From: Calycina herbarum
Taxonomy: Eukaryota > Ascomycota > Leotiomycetes > Helotiales > Pezizellaceae
Direction of reading: 5' to 3'
DNA: 64,000 nt
NCBI GenBank assembly: GCA_001414485.1
Contig: LLEY01000188.1
Location: 48,825 to 112,824 of the forward strand
Shown here in pieces: positions 44,220-55,482 of this stretch (position 1 is the stretch's first letter; each line of letters starts with the position of its first letter). The notes beneath the pieces were generated by a model that saw only the letters and a program-made list of their open reading frames with translations, searched no databases and was not told the origin of the DNA. The translations under genes were made by a program, and so were the position numbers.

Positions 44220-45407
44220 TTATCTGAATTGAATGCCCCCATGAGCGCAGGTGCTTCCCATCCTAACCCGAGCCCCTTCAGCGGCCCCCTCTTCGAACCC
44301 GTATTTTATCTGACCCCTTTTAAATTGGATAAGGCGTGGTGTCGTCACGTATTCAATATGTGAATTCCATTCTTCGCTCCAGGCCCTTTCCCAACATCCT
44401 TCCAGATATTGAGCGTTATTGATAGCACAGTTATTAACGTGCTCAAACCTGATCTCATACTCAGTTCTGCAATATTGGCACTGCTGAACCATGGTGCCGA
44501 GACCCCATGACTTCTTTTCCGTGCTTCTGTTATTGCAAGATAGTATTAGAGACCACATTTCCTCGGAAGTGCGAGGAGGACAACTTGTGATATAGACCAC
44601 TAGAGATCCTTCTTTCGTTTCTAATTGAACATGTCGGCAAATCCCGCGGTACATAATTCCTTTGACAACTCCGCTACACGAGCCACGGAAAACTATTTTC
44701 TTGTGTGTGAATAAAGATCCATCTTTTATCCGACTCTTGCCGTCTTCTTTCTGGGATATGTATTCGCCGTAGTGTGGAAGAGGTTTTCCTGACAAACAAT
44801 TCAAAAGATGGTGAGTTTGGGCATCATAACTGAAGTGATGATAGTGTTTCATTGTCATTTTGAAGAGGGTACTGTTGAAATTCTCGTGAATCCAATATGT
44901 AACCGATGCCCGTGAATCAGCTTCGTAACAATTCAGCCCTTTTAGGGTAGGTCTGGGAAAGACGCGATATCCATTTTCCGCATATTTGTAGGCATTATTT
45001 ATTTTATGAAATTTTCGACAAAAATTGTAGACGATTTGATCCGGAAAATCGTGTTCTAAAAGGCCCAAGAAGGCGAGTGTGTCGTAAGATGATGTATCCA
45101 GTTTCTGAAGATGCAGGGCTCCTCGGATCAAAAAATATATGTTTCGACAGGAGAGGGAAAAAGAAGCGGCTGACCCAGCAGGAAGATTGTTAGCGATCTG
45201 TTTGAGTATTTCTGCTGGGAGCTTCAGCAAGATATTTGGCGTTTGAATAGCGGGATTGTGAGGGGCTGTGGCCTGGCAAAAAAAAGTGATTAATTTTTGG
45301 ATGTAAGTCATCTTGGAGTCAAAGTGGCAAAAAACCTGAGGAGTTACCTTTGAACCCGCAGGGGCAAAGCAGTCAATTATGTAGATATCATTGTGATGTG
45401 AGGCCAT
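44220..45407 (-). CDS. F-box-like protein
   Basis: Single-exon frame of 395 residues. Residues ~58-95, NILLKLPAEILKQIANNLPA and then FSLSCRNIYFLI, form an F-box-like motif, which in the family binds Skp1 in SCF ubiquitin ligases. The C-terminal part has paired cysteines (ICRHVQ; QQCQYCRTEYE; NNCAINN), but no standard zinc finger. No leucine-rich or WD repeats are seen, so the substrate end is not predictable. The true start may be the ATG at 45311 (MTYIQKLITFFCQ), or an intron with GTAACT/CCAAG borders may lie before it, since residues 1-32 are unlike the usual start of such proteins. It faces away from the FAD oxidase stop across a short spacer. Confidence 0.6.
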   Translation of the reverse strand: MASHHNDIYIIDCFAPAGSKVTPQVFCHFDSKMTYIQKLITFFCQATAPHNPAIQTPNILLKLPAEILKQIANNLPAGSAASFSLSCRNIYFLIRGALHLQKLDTSSYDTLAFLGLLEHDFPDQIVYNFCRKFHKINNAYKYAENGYRVFPRPTLKGLNCYEADSRASVTYWIHENFNSTLFKMTMKHYHHFSYDAQTHHLLNCLSGKPLPHYGEYISQKEDGKSRIKDGSLFTHKKIVFRGSCSGVVKGIMYRGICRHVQLETKEGSLVVYITSCPPRTSEEMWSLILSCNNRSTEKKSWGLGTMVQQCQYCRTEYEIRFEHVNNCAINNAQYLEGCWERAWSEEWNSHIEYVTTPRLIQFKRGQIKYGFEEGAAEGARVRMGSTCAHGGIQFR

Positions 45408-46048
45408 TATTTAGCATGAGTACTCTTTGGAGGCCACCTCACTAGAAGACTAAACAAGTAGCGGAACAATAGTGTAAACACGGTTTAGCCTCTGCAACAG
45501 GACACTAAGGTAGCTCCTATTTGTATCTTAGGGTATGAAGTCTAGCGGCGGCACATCATGTTGCAAACTTAGAGACACGACCGCCCCTGTAGTTGCTTGT
45601 TGTTTTGTTGTGTGCATCGCGCAATGGTTTGGGGTTAATCCAGCCCTGACATGAAGCTCCCATAGCACTAGGTAAGAGTGCCAGAGCACCGACATTGACT
45701 TCTCAAGGGCAAGGTTGAACTTTGGTCTTGTTGAGGCTGTTGAGATGAAGAGTACAAAACAGCGTTATGAGGCGTCGCGGGTTTGTAGGCACGACCGCCC
45801 CAGTATTTGCTCACGAACAAAGAAGTGTCTAGTGACAATATAAAAAGCATAATCCCATCCTATTCCAACCTCCTTGATATCTTATTATATGCTGGTTGAA
45901 ACCAGTGGGTTGCGGGCCATCTCATCCCCTTTCGCTCCTTCCACCCCGTCGCACCTTCCTCAACCTTCTACACCCATCACCCCACACCTCCCCACAAACC
46001 CTCGAATCCCAAAATAAACAAATATATCTCAATTCAAAACAACAACCA
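45408..46048. other. Intergenic region holding the second SKYWGGRAY copy
   Basis: Upstream of the F-box gene. Apart from the pseudogene at 45668-45811 nothing is seen. Confidence 0.4.
45668..45811 (-). pseudogene. SKYWGGRAY-family copy, start codon lost and frame shifted
   Basis: Minus strand reads SKYWGGRAYKPATPHNAVLY and SSSQQPQQ, nearly the same as the 32724 copy, but the ATG position is GTG here. Downstream the bases still match the other copy (GAAGTCAATGTCGGTGCT versus GAGGTCAACGTCGGTGCT) in a different frame, so it has drifted. Both family members in the window are therefore broken. Confidence 0.6.
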
Positions 46049-46200
46049 GCTCAGTTGGTCTAGTGGTTAAGACGCTTCTCCCACACTCAGCAATCAACTT
46101 GTTCTCGTTTAGTTAGCATCCCGCGGATAGCTATGAATAGCAGACGATGTTGCAGCTGTGGGGCCCAGAAGAGATCGAGAGTTCAAACCTCTCACCGAGT
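46049..46200 (+). tRNA. tRNA-like gene with 87-nt anticodon-loop insertion
   Basis: GCTCAGT TG GTCT AGTGGTTA AGAC G CTTCT forms acceptor, D arm (4 bp) and the 5' anticodon stem; far downstream AGAAG AGATC GAGAG TTCAAAC CTCTC completes anticodon stem, a 5-nt variable loop and T arm, then ACCGAGT. A box TGGTCTAGTGG and B box GAGTTCAAACC are good, and T-runs follow at 46208-46235. The loop begins CCCACAC and ends GGGCCC; CCCAC can pair with GTGGGG of the insertion, as in intron-containing pre-tRNAs. The expected U33 is C, so the anticodon (CCC for Gly, CCA or CAC) cannot be fixed. One mismatch in the acceptor stem. Confidence 0.5.
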
Positions 46201-46451
46201 ATCTTTCTTTTTTGTCTCTTTTTTGTCTCTTTTTGGTAGGTTGTTTTGGTCTCTTATTGAAGATTCCCCGGCGAGGTGGAGGGAGGCGGTAGGATGGAAC
46301 AATGTCTACCGAGGTATGAAAAGGGCAACGTGCCATACAAATTAGATAACATCAATGTAAAGTCAAATAAACATACCCATCTGATTCTCAAAGCTTCTCG
46401 GTATCTAAATACCAAAATAACACAAAGCCTTACAATCAAAGACACAACAAA
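46201..46451. other. Spacer between tRNA-like genes
   Basis: T-rich start (likely Pol III stop), no gene. Confidence 0.4.
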
Positions 46452-46597
46452 GCTCCGTTGGCCTAGAGGTAAGGCGTTTCTCCCACACACGGCAGCTCCC
46501 CTCTTCTCTATTTCGGGCTGGCTTGCCTCCGATCAGTAGAAGAGGTTGACGCTGTGTAGTCCAGAAAAGATCATCAGTTCGAACCTGATACAGAGCA
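46452..46597 (+). tRNA. Second tRNA-like gene with 81-nt anticodon-loop insertion
   Basis: GCTCCGT TG GCCT AGAGGTA AGGC G TTTCT, then after the insertion AGAAA AGATC ATCAG TTCGAAC CTGAT ACAGAGC A. Stems pair (D arm GCCT/AGGC; anticodon stem TTTCT/AGAAA; T arm ATCAG/CTGAT), with one acceptor mismatch. Relative to the first copy the anticodon stem changes C-G to T-A at position 27-43, a compensating pair that supports real folding. A box TGGCCTAGAGG and B box CAGTTCGAACC are good, and a 9-10 T run follows at 46603. The anticodon loop again starts CCCACAC with C in the U33 place. Confidence 0.5.
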
Positions 46598-49438
46598 TCT
46601 CCTTTTTTTTTCCCCCTCGGGTCTTTTGCATATTTTGGCTGATATCCGACGGGGAGGATACCAAAATACGGACGCGCTGGGTGGTGTTGAGATCGCTCGC
46701 GACTTCCTCTTGTCACCCATACATGGGACCTACTTTTCTCTTCTCCCACTTGCAGATACCTTACCCGCCTTGCGACTTCGAGACTTCCATTAGAACCTGA
46801 AAGTTTGGTTTTGGCTACTTAGTGGTTATGTTACCGTAAAGGGTAGCAATCGAGTGATATCAACCACAGATGCGCACTATTCTTTACACATTGCTTTTGG
46901 TTTCAAGAAGGCGGCTCAGCTTGGGAAGTTTTCCAAGCTGTAGGAGGGGACCACGGCAATTGGTGTATGGTCGCATGCATTACCATCTGCAAATAGCAAC
47001 AGTACTTGTTCCCAAGATCTCCTATAATCATCAAGCCACCTACCTATTATTCTGTACCCCTAGCAATAGCCCTAATTATGCCCTCCACAGGTTGTCGGGA
47101 TGGTGGAAGTAAGACAAGTGTCGCGCGCCAGACTTTGAGGGTTCAAATTCTGGTATTCCACAGTCCACCAAGCTTCCATTACTTCATGGTGTTGATTTTG
47201 CAAATTGCAATGCGGACATTCTTCCACCGAGGACTGCGTAGTTATGGAGAGTAAGGTGGGAACTCGATCGTCGGTCTAGTGCCTGTGGTGAGCAATGTCT
47301 AAACTCCAATCCTCATATCTTTTTCCACAATTGCCTGCCAAATTGCCAGATCTCCGTTCGTGCCGAGGGGAGTCTCCGTTGCCGGCTGGGTTGCTCGAAA
47401 GAGGGTCCATTGCAGCCTCATGTTCTTGTTTGTGGTTGCAGTATTCCCATTTCAAATCGTGGATTGATGCTCGAATGTTCGAGTGAATATCGGCGGATTC
47501 GTCATCGACGGGATTAGGTAGACTTCTAGATATCTATCGGTGGTCAGCTTTATCTGTATTATTTGGGCAAGAGGGTGTACGCGTACAGGTCAGCAGATAC
47601 GTAGCTACTGCAGGTACATGTACCTAGGTACCAATCTAGTGCTGACCATGTTGTAGCTGTTGTCTGTTGTTTCCACCACAACATCTTCTGGGCAAAGACG
47701 ACAATACATAGGTGGGGGGGGTCGCCAGTCGTACTCCGTGCTCGTATCTAATCAGTCTGGCAGATAAAAAGTACGTCTTGCCCCGCAATGTGGTGAAAAT
47801 TCCATGTCATCGATCACCCACCAGTGAACCCTCGTCTAGTGATGCTGGTCTAGCCGGTCCCTCGGATTCTTTTCCCGCATGCACAAGCTTGGGCCAATCA
47901 GCGTGTGGTCATTTGCAATCGGCTCCACAATAATTTGATAAACCCTTGTCTGGCTGGCTGGGCGAGAGAACATCTCACGCCTCTCGCACTGCCTCACCGA
48001 CACCGACACCGACAAGACACTTTACGCATAACGGGATTTCTCTGTGTGACACTGTGCCTGCCGGAGTCCCGTCCAGAAAAATAAGGGATCGTCTTACGCT
48101 TTCAATAACAGAAAAACCGGTCGATACGCAGGCATCACGCCTTTCTTCCTCTCGAACCATAAAGGGTCGGCGAGGTTAGATTTACCGGACACTACAACCA
48201 GACCTCCATTACTTCAGCCGCAATTTGGGAGAAGAAAAGCCAACGGTCAGATCTAATCTGGATCTTTTTGCTGGCCTCTCACTCGCTTTGTGGGACCGCG
48301 AATCAACAAGTTCGAGTCGGTCACTAGGCCATCTAGATCTGACCTGCACCTGCACCTCGACTTCCATTTCCATCCAGGACGGCACTCAATCACGAGACTA
48401 TCCATGGAAGAGGGGAGAAAGGAGGAGACTAGAGGAGAAGAGCTGGAGTGACAGCCCGCCTATCATCTATCATCCCACCTCATCTCAACCTCAGTCATTC
48501 GTTTTCCGGCATCACCTTGAGATCTGACCATCATTTCTCACCACTTCCTCGTCAAACTCACTCACTTTGGCCACCAAGGATCACTGATCTCAGGATCTAT
48601 AACAGTCAATTACCCGCGGTGCTACACTTCGGGAAGAGTGCCCGTACGAGGCCTTCCATCTCCCTCGTGTGGGATCATCCTCTAGCTGAGTGGCACTGCG
48701 TCATCCCCCAGCATCTCTGCTTTATCATTAGCAGTCAGATACGAGACACCGGGTACAATTCGACAACGACAACGACAATCCAAAAATCTGTGTCGGTGCC
48801 CAATCTAAGCAGAAACAACATCGTATCCAGGATCCGTGGCCCGAATCGAAACCTAGAAATTACATCCGAGCGCCTAGCCACTTGAATTGATTGACACCTG
48901 GACGTCAAGACCAGCAGTACAGAATCCACGCTCGACAAAGTACGATTTCTCCTACCAAAAATACCACCATCTTGGCAGTGTACCTAGATAGATCACGAGT
49001 TTCGACCCATTGCTCTAGGTACCATAAACCATTCGATACTCTTCACTACAAGGTTTTCTTTCATTATCTGGTGTTGCCTTTCCCCTGTTTGGAAAGATCA
49101 TCACACAGCCTGGGCTGTAGTACCCTTCACCGACTCGACATTCCTTTTCTCTTACCGGTACTCTAGCTGCATAAATCATCACCCCAGGTTTCCGCAAACT
49201 TATTCGCCAAGAGAGTACATTGCTTTCCTTCTCTGAATTCCAGCCATTTCCCACGTTGGTTGATCGCACTAAATTCAACGGCGATAATCAGTTTCAAAAG
49301 CCGATAGTCCTGCCTTGGTTGGGTATTGAACCATACCTTGAAATCTGTCTTGGCGCCCTAAGAAAACACCAAATTTGTTCCAAGCCTCGACAGAAGCAAC
49401 GAGTTCTATAACTCGTTTCAATCAATTTCAAACTATCT
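46598..49438. other. 2.8-kb region upstream of the SreA-like gene
   Basis: Many short frames on both strands, none with motifs. GC content is near coding in 48000-49000, which could be a long 5' UTR or promoter for the GATA factor. Single GATA words occur (for example near 47756 and 49279), but I see no ATCWGATAA site. Confidence 0.4.
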
Positions 49439-51319
49439 ATGTGTTGCGCATATAGTAGTCACCCAGTGACTGGCTTTATGTCGGATCACCCTTTTCGCGG
49501 TATGAGTGACAAAGGTTCTTCATCGCTGAAACGGCATAGAGAGGAAAACATTCCAGTCCGATCTGCTCTACCATCAAAACCACCAATGGAAGATATTGAA
49601 CTCGCGCAGCAACTGATAGGCCACGCGAAAGGGACTAGAAGAGAACTAGAGGAACCTAATCAGCAAAATTCTGGAAGTCATCTATCATCACCTTCCAATT
49701 CCCCAACACCGGAAGCCCCGAGTCCATCCAATTCTTTGGAGAGAAATCAAAGGGAACAATCACAAGCTTCGCAATCCTATGCTCCAGTAACTTCCACCCA
49801 ATCGGATCCCATTCCTGTTGGTCAAGTCTGCAGGTAATAAGCTACTTTCCTTGAATGAAAATATTGCTAACCAACGATAGTAATTGCGGTACGAGTCGAA
49901 CCCCTCTTTGGAGACGGTCACCACAAGGAGCCACTATTTGCAATGCTTGTGGTCTCTATCTAAAGGCACGAAATGCATCCAGACCTACCAATTTAAAACG
50001 ATCGCCATCAATCGTACCGCCATCAACCCAACGCACTCCAGAACCCGGCGGTGCTTCACCAACTCCCTCATCTGCACCATCAAAGTGTGCGCCATGCTCA
50101 CATACCGCAGCTGGGGCAACATACGTGGCAGCCGATCAAACATCAAATGGATCTTGCCCAGGCGGTGGGAAATGCAATGGTACAGGAGGCGCAGAAGGAT
50201 GTAGTGGTTGTCCAGCATTCAACAACCGCGTCTCGAAAAGCGCACACTTTTCCATTTCCCAGGACAACAGACAATCTTCCACTCCCTCGACGCAACCTTC
50301 GAATGAACCACCTACTGAGGCGCCATCTCCCATCGATGTTGCCAATCTTCAACCTCTGCATACAACGGTGATTGTCGCATGCCAGAATTGTGGGACCACC
50401 ATTACCCCACTATGGCGCAGAGATGCAAGCGGTCATACGATTTGCAATGCCTGTGGTACGTAATACTAGTGCTTAGATAACTCTATCCCACCAATGCTAA
50501 TTGACTACTTTAGGTCTCTATTACAAACTCCATGGTGTCCACCGTCCTGTGACTATGAAGAAATCCGTGATCAAGCGGAGGAAACGAGTTATGCCAGCTG
50601 CACAGACGGATCAAGCACCAATAGACGTAGCCAGTAATTCTATGGAATCGCCTGAATCCGATCGACCGAGTCCGGAGAGTGATATGAGGGGCTCTACGAA
50701 TCCGGATGGATCGATGAATTTGGGATTTCGGAATCGGGAGGAGGTGAGGACGCAGTTACCGAATCCTGCTGCGGGACGAGCGAATGGAGGACTTCCTTCG
50801 TCCGATCTTATGGCTTATTCTTCATCTTCGGCATCGAATTATCAGGGGAATATGCATGATCCTAGTGACAGTCTGAATAATGAGAATCGCTTACCGCCTA
50901 TGGCTTCTTATCCCTCACCTACACAGGGGGGTTTATCGTTATCCTCGCACGCCTTTTTGAGTCCATCGCATAAGAGGAGTTTTTCATCTCTGGATACGGA
51001 GGAGAGGGATAAGATGAGTGAGAGGGAGAAGACGCAACCGAAGCGACTTTCGAGTATTAAGAGCATTCTAAATCCCGGCAGTGAGGAATTTCCAGAGTCT
51101 GGAGGTGGGGGTAGGAGTCCAGGAAGATACCCCGCGGTGAACAATTACGCCTCGAATCCGAGTCCGCAGAATATGCTTGGTGGCGGTGATATGAATAGTG
51201 CGCAAAATGAAAAGGATCGAGCGAAGCTTGAGAGGAGAGAGATGTTGCAGGCGGAGGCGAGGAGGATGAGGGAGGCGTTGCTAGCGAAGGAAAGAGAGTT
51301 GGCAGAGATGGGAGAGTGA
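49439..51319 (+). CDS. sreA: SreA-like GATA transcription factor (iron/siderophore repressor)
   Basis: Three exons, 49439-49833, 49881-50455 and 50514-51319, give 591 residues. Two GATA-type zinc fingers: CSNCGTSRTPLWRRSP...CNACGLYLK (near 131-157) and CQNCGTTITPLWRRD...CNACGLYYK (near 303-330). Between them is the cysteine-rich block with CPGGGKCNGTGGAEGCSGCP, which is the mark of the SreA/Sre/Urbs1 group and is linked to iron sensing. Family knowledge: with enough iron the protein represses siderophore and reductive-iron genes by binding ATCWGATAA. A basic stretch (KKSVIKRRKRV) follows finger 2, and a C-terminal coiled coil (RREMLQAEARRMREALLAKE) ends the protein. The first in-frame ATG is used; Met14 or Met22 could also start. 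Both introns cut within finger codons, as is common. Confidence 0.92.
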
Positions 51320-52234
51320 TAGTTTGTTGTGATATGAGGGGTTTTATGATGATGGTGGTGGTATGGGTGGATGATTATACTTTGGCACTTCCTTTTCACG
51401 CGAACACGATATCATGTTATGGGATGGGGATGGGGATAATGGTATGGGTTTGGTCGGGAAAATATGCTAGATTGTGCAGCATAGACCTTTTTTTTCGGGG
51501 GCGTTTTTTGGTGAGCCTTCTCTTTCTTTGGGAGTGAGTGAGCGAGAAAATTGGTAGGGCTTTAGATGCCACATTGGTTGATGCTCCAGGGGACTCTTTG
51601 ATGGGGCAGAGAACAGTGCGGGAAGAGTCATTAAGAGGAAAGAGGGATGGGAGAAGAACCAAAGTTATTGATAGCGTGTAGAAATTGAGAGCTCATGCTC
51701 GTCATCTCATTGCTTTTTCTTGTCGTACGGTTGTATGTATCTCAAGATTGCTAAAATCTCGATGAGGGTATGCTCTACTTCCACCACTTCAGAGTTGGGC
51801 ATTACTCCGTGAACACCTACTTTCACTTCGATTGTGCGAGACGGTCTAGGATGAGAAAGTCTAGGAGAATGAGAAACTTGGTTTCTTGGTTCTCCTAAAA
51901 GCTCTCGGGCAATTGTACGATATCCCGCTCGAGTAATGAGAAAGGGGAGATACACAGAGAAATGCTTACTTCTCTTACTTTGAGCGGTAGTAATCTCGTA
52001 AGTAGTCTCTCGTCTTTCTAATTTCCCTCTCCTTTGAGTAATTGCACGACCACTGGTAATGGGCATGGAGATACCCTATATCGACGAGATTGAATACTTT
52101 TCAAAGGAGTGGTAGACGTAGATCTATATCTAGAGTGAGGGCCTCGTTTTTCATCGTAGATAAAAGAGAAAATCAGATGATTCGGCGATTAGATACCGTT
52201 GTGTTTAATTTCTTCAAGTTTTTAGGAAGGAGGT

Positions 52235-53470
52235 GTTGAGGCTTTGTAGGTACTTCCTTTTGGTGACCTGGAGCAATGTGAGCAGGAATCTGTGATATAA
52301 AAGATGACGTTACTTCCAGAGCGATGAAACGGATGCTTTTGGCAGGCAATTTATTTGTTTTCGTGGTCCTTTTTTTTGGGGGGGGGGGGGAGAAGTTTGC
52401 AAGGGTACCCTTGAACTCTCTTATTCTATATTTTATATTTGCAGATTCCTTACTGTGTCGATATTTTCAGTACTGTCGATTCCATTTTAGATATTTGAGC
52501 TCTGGGTTTTCTATTGAAATTATTCACAAGTACTCGGTTAGTAGGTAAAATTTCAAGAGCCTAATAAACAAGAATTCCAGGAGCGATAACCTATTAGGTG
52601 TTCATAGATCCCACTTCCCCAGACAACGACATGATAACCAAATCCGATAGAGCTGAGGTATTTTGGGTAAGATAGAAGGTCGTCGTTACTACTTTTATAG
52701 ACTTGGTAGCTAAATTTGGTAGTTTGGTTTTTATATGAAACTCGGAAATTTGCTTGGAATTTTCCATTGTCTTTGGATTATTGTACGAATACTTGGTAGG
52801 GAGATACCTGGATATATAGAGGAGAATGAATTACATTTCAGAAAAGTGGTTGAACCAGAGTTATATCTGTATTTTGGAGATTGTTCGTAAGTATTTTACT
52901 AATTAGATATTACCGATTTGTAGGGTTCTCTAAGTATTCAGGTGTTGAGGCTTTAAATAAATAACATTCTCTCCGGAGTAGGCTGCTACAAACAACAGGA
53001 GCAAGGTATTTCGTTGATGATGAATGTACTTCTGGGCACGGCTGATCCGATGCTTTCAGTAGGTAATGTTTCTCTTCTTGTGCTTATTCTAAGAAGAGCC
53101 TCCAGGTGAATTTAAACTACGGCTCGGAGCACCAAGCTCGTTTTATTTTATTTTGGGAGTTCTTATTGTCGAAATTTTTACTACTGTCGAGTACTTTCTC
53201 AAGATTCGAACTCTAAATCCTCCTTGAGACTTGGGATTTGAGAGATAAACTTTCAAGAACTTGGTAGGTAGAATTTCACATTTAGTTTCCTAGTAATCAT
53301 GATACGCAGATCAAAGAGCCGCGCCAAGACAGGGCATCAGCCTTCGTCCCGATGGAGGTCCAGACTCGTTGTGGGTAAGAGATAAGGTTGTGGTTGCTAC
53401 TTTTATAGACCTGGTACTTCAATTACTAGATGAAACATAGAAAGTGCTTGGAGAAGAGTTTTGATACTTG
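52235..53470. repeat. Diverged tandem duplication, ~0.5-0.7-kb unit
   Basis: Blocks recur in the same order: GGTGTTGAGGCTTT (52232/52940), GATGCTTTxxGxAGGxAAT (52331/53049), TACTGTCGA (52470/53191), TTGGTAGGTAGAATTTCA-like (52540/53261), and TACTTTTATAGACxTGGTA (52691/53398). Other pieces (TACTGTCGATTC) occur at 53972 and 55110. Confidence 0.6.
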
Positions 53471-54710
53471 GTTGAACTTGGAATGCAATTGTGAGGTTGT
53501 TGAGTAATTTGGGTGGTTGTGTGGTTTTTGGAGTTGGGGTTGGAGGTTTATATCTAGTTCACTTGGTTGCGATCGTGGTGTATAGGTGTGGAGAAATCGA
53601 TAGTTTGGGCTTTGATTATCTATGACAGGAAGGGTGGGGAAGAGGTATGAGCTCGTGGATCTTTTTGATTAACAGGAGGTATGTAATAGGAGAGGTGTGG
53701 AGTAGAAGAACGCCCGCTTCGCGTGGTTCTCTATAAAAAGGATTAGGGTTAAGGTGCAATCACTCTACTCCAGTCAATACCAAAAACATTTGGCGGCTTC
53801 TAAACATGGCTTCTGGCTTCTCGTTTAAAGAATATAGCACTCAGGCGAGGTTGCACATATATACTTCCTAGAGAGAGATTTCAGAAACACACTCTTAATA
53901 TACAAGCTGTAAGGAAGCCTCAACCACTATTTTTCTATTCTGAAGTTGTAGTTCCTTCACCGTCGAAAATTGTGGTACTGTCGATTCCCTTTCCAATTAT
54001 TCCAACGATAAATTTTCCTCTCAAATGTCAGCTGAAAGAGCGAGGTCAGTCAGTGAAATATCGAGCGCTCCATAGGTGAGATTCATAACCAGTCGTCTTC
54101 TCATCCGCGACACGTAGATCCGAAGACCAAGCACTGTCACAAGTGTTGAGAGGTTTCCTGTTGTACTTTTGCCTGAGCAGGTTCGGCGTGACTATTTCTA
54201 TAACCCCACTCTCACTCCCAAGTTCGGCCTGAAAATAAGAAAGAAAAGAAAGAGAAAAAGAAAGAAAAAGAGAGAGAATAGAGACAAAATGGGATACATC
54301 ATCTCTTTCTCCTACACACTGTTTCGAAAATCGTAAGTATAATAAATAGGCCGCCAAGCTCTACAATGATTTCTCGCGGCAACAAATCAAACGGGATGAG
54401 AAATTGAGAACTGATCAAGAGCAGAGAGAGTACTTCACCTACTCTCCAGATCATTCATTCATTCATTCATTTATTCAACCAAGAAAGAAAGACATGGGAA
54501 AGTAAATTCAATTCAATAACCCCATTCACCTTGCGTACCTACTTTAACCCATATCATCTTTATCATCTTTCTTATCATCTTCATCATTTCAAAAGAGTTG
54601 CGAGAAGAAAGAATAGCAGAAGAGAAAAAGAAGTAAATCCCTCAGACGAAAATTAACTAACCAACCAAACCCCTTAGTAGCCTCTAAATTTTTCCTCTCA
54701 GGGACGGGAA

Positions 54711-54755
54711 GTGTTAGTTTGTGTTAGTTTGTGTTGGTTTGTGTTGGTTAGTTAA
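54711..54755. repeat. GTGTTRGTTT tandem repeat with inverted partner
   Basis: About four 10-bp units GTGTTAGTTT/GTGTTGGTTT, ending in GGTTAGTTAAAT; the complement AATTAACTAACCAACCAAAC lies just upstream (54650-54669), so a hairpin can form. Confidence 0.6.
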
Positions 54756-55482
54756 ATACAGAGAAGAAGATTTTCAGGAACAAAGTTTCCACTTCCAAAT
54801 CTCGGTTTTCAAAGTAAGAGATGAATGAATGAATGAATGATGAAATGGGGAATGTCAAGTGTAGTTAGAAGAGAGGAGAGGCGGTCTTTTAAAAACCTAG
54901 TTGTCTGGAACAGTATCTTGAAGAGTAAATATACAACGAGGTTGCAGCAGCCCATGTGTGTCCACGAGATATCTATCTATCTACAAGCGCGCGATTGAGA
55001 AACAAAAGATTTTTTTTGGGAAAGATTCTAATCCAAATTTTTCTGGCGTGCTATTTAATCGAGGGAGATTATCGTATGAGGAGATGGAAGTATTACTCTC
55101 GAAAGTTTTTCTACTGTCGATTCTTTCTCGACGTTTGAAGTTCGTTTTTCTTTGGGTGGTGGTATTTACTATCTCTATCTCTTGTTTTTTCTCGGGAGTT
55201 GGAGCGTTGTTTACGAGTCTTCTTGTTTTCATGGTTATTTCGAGGTAGGTCGATATTTGAAGCTTGGACAGATACATGCTGAGTTGGGATGGGCAAGAAG
55301 AGTATAAAAGGATTATGTTCAAGTTACTTGACATGTTGCTCCTTTCCCTTTTCCCTTTTTTTGGAAACCACATATGTAACTTTTGATATGCACAACCTTC
55401 TCAAATACGGATTTACAACCTCTCATCTGATGTCTTATGAACAGTTCGCCCCCGCTCCCATCACCACCAAGAGTGGAGCAGC

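Larger units (their letters stand above)
51320..55482. other. 4.2-kb gene-free region between sreA and ERG8
   Basis: No gene recognised. A 119-codon minus frame at 51707-52066 has no motif. The region carries a hairpin (51857-51900, GGAGAA...TTCTCCT), diverged direct repeats (52235-53470), and tetranucleotide runs (ATTC)n at 54451-54471 and (GAAT)n at 54821-54842. It may be a transcribed non-coding locus or old transposon debris. Confidence 0.5.

Noticed and set aside
47085..47165. Possible third tRNA-like sequence (GAGGGTTCAAATTCTGG)
   Set aside because: B-box-like only; no A box or cloverleaf found.
47900..48900. Several frames of 60-145 codons upstream of sreA
   Set aside because: Overlapping, motif-free; more likely promoter or 5' UTR.
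51707..52066. 119-codon minus-strand frame
   Set aside because: Includes the GGAGAA hairpin repeat; no motif.
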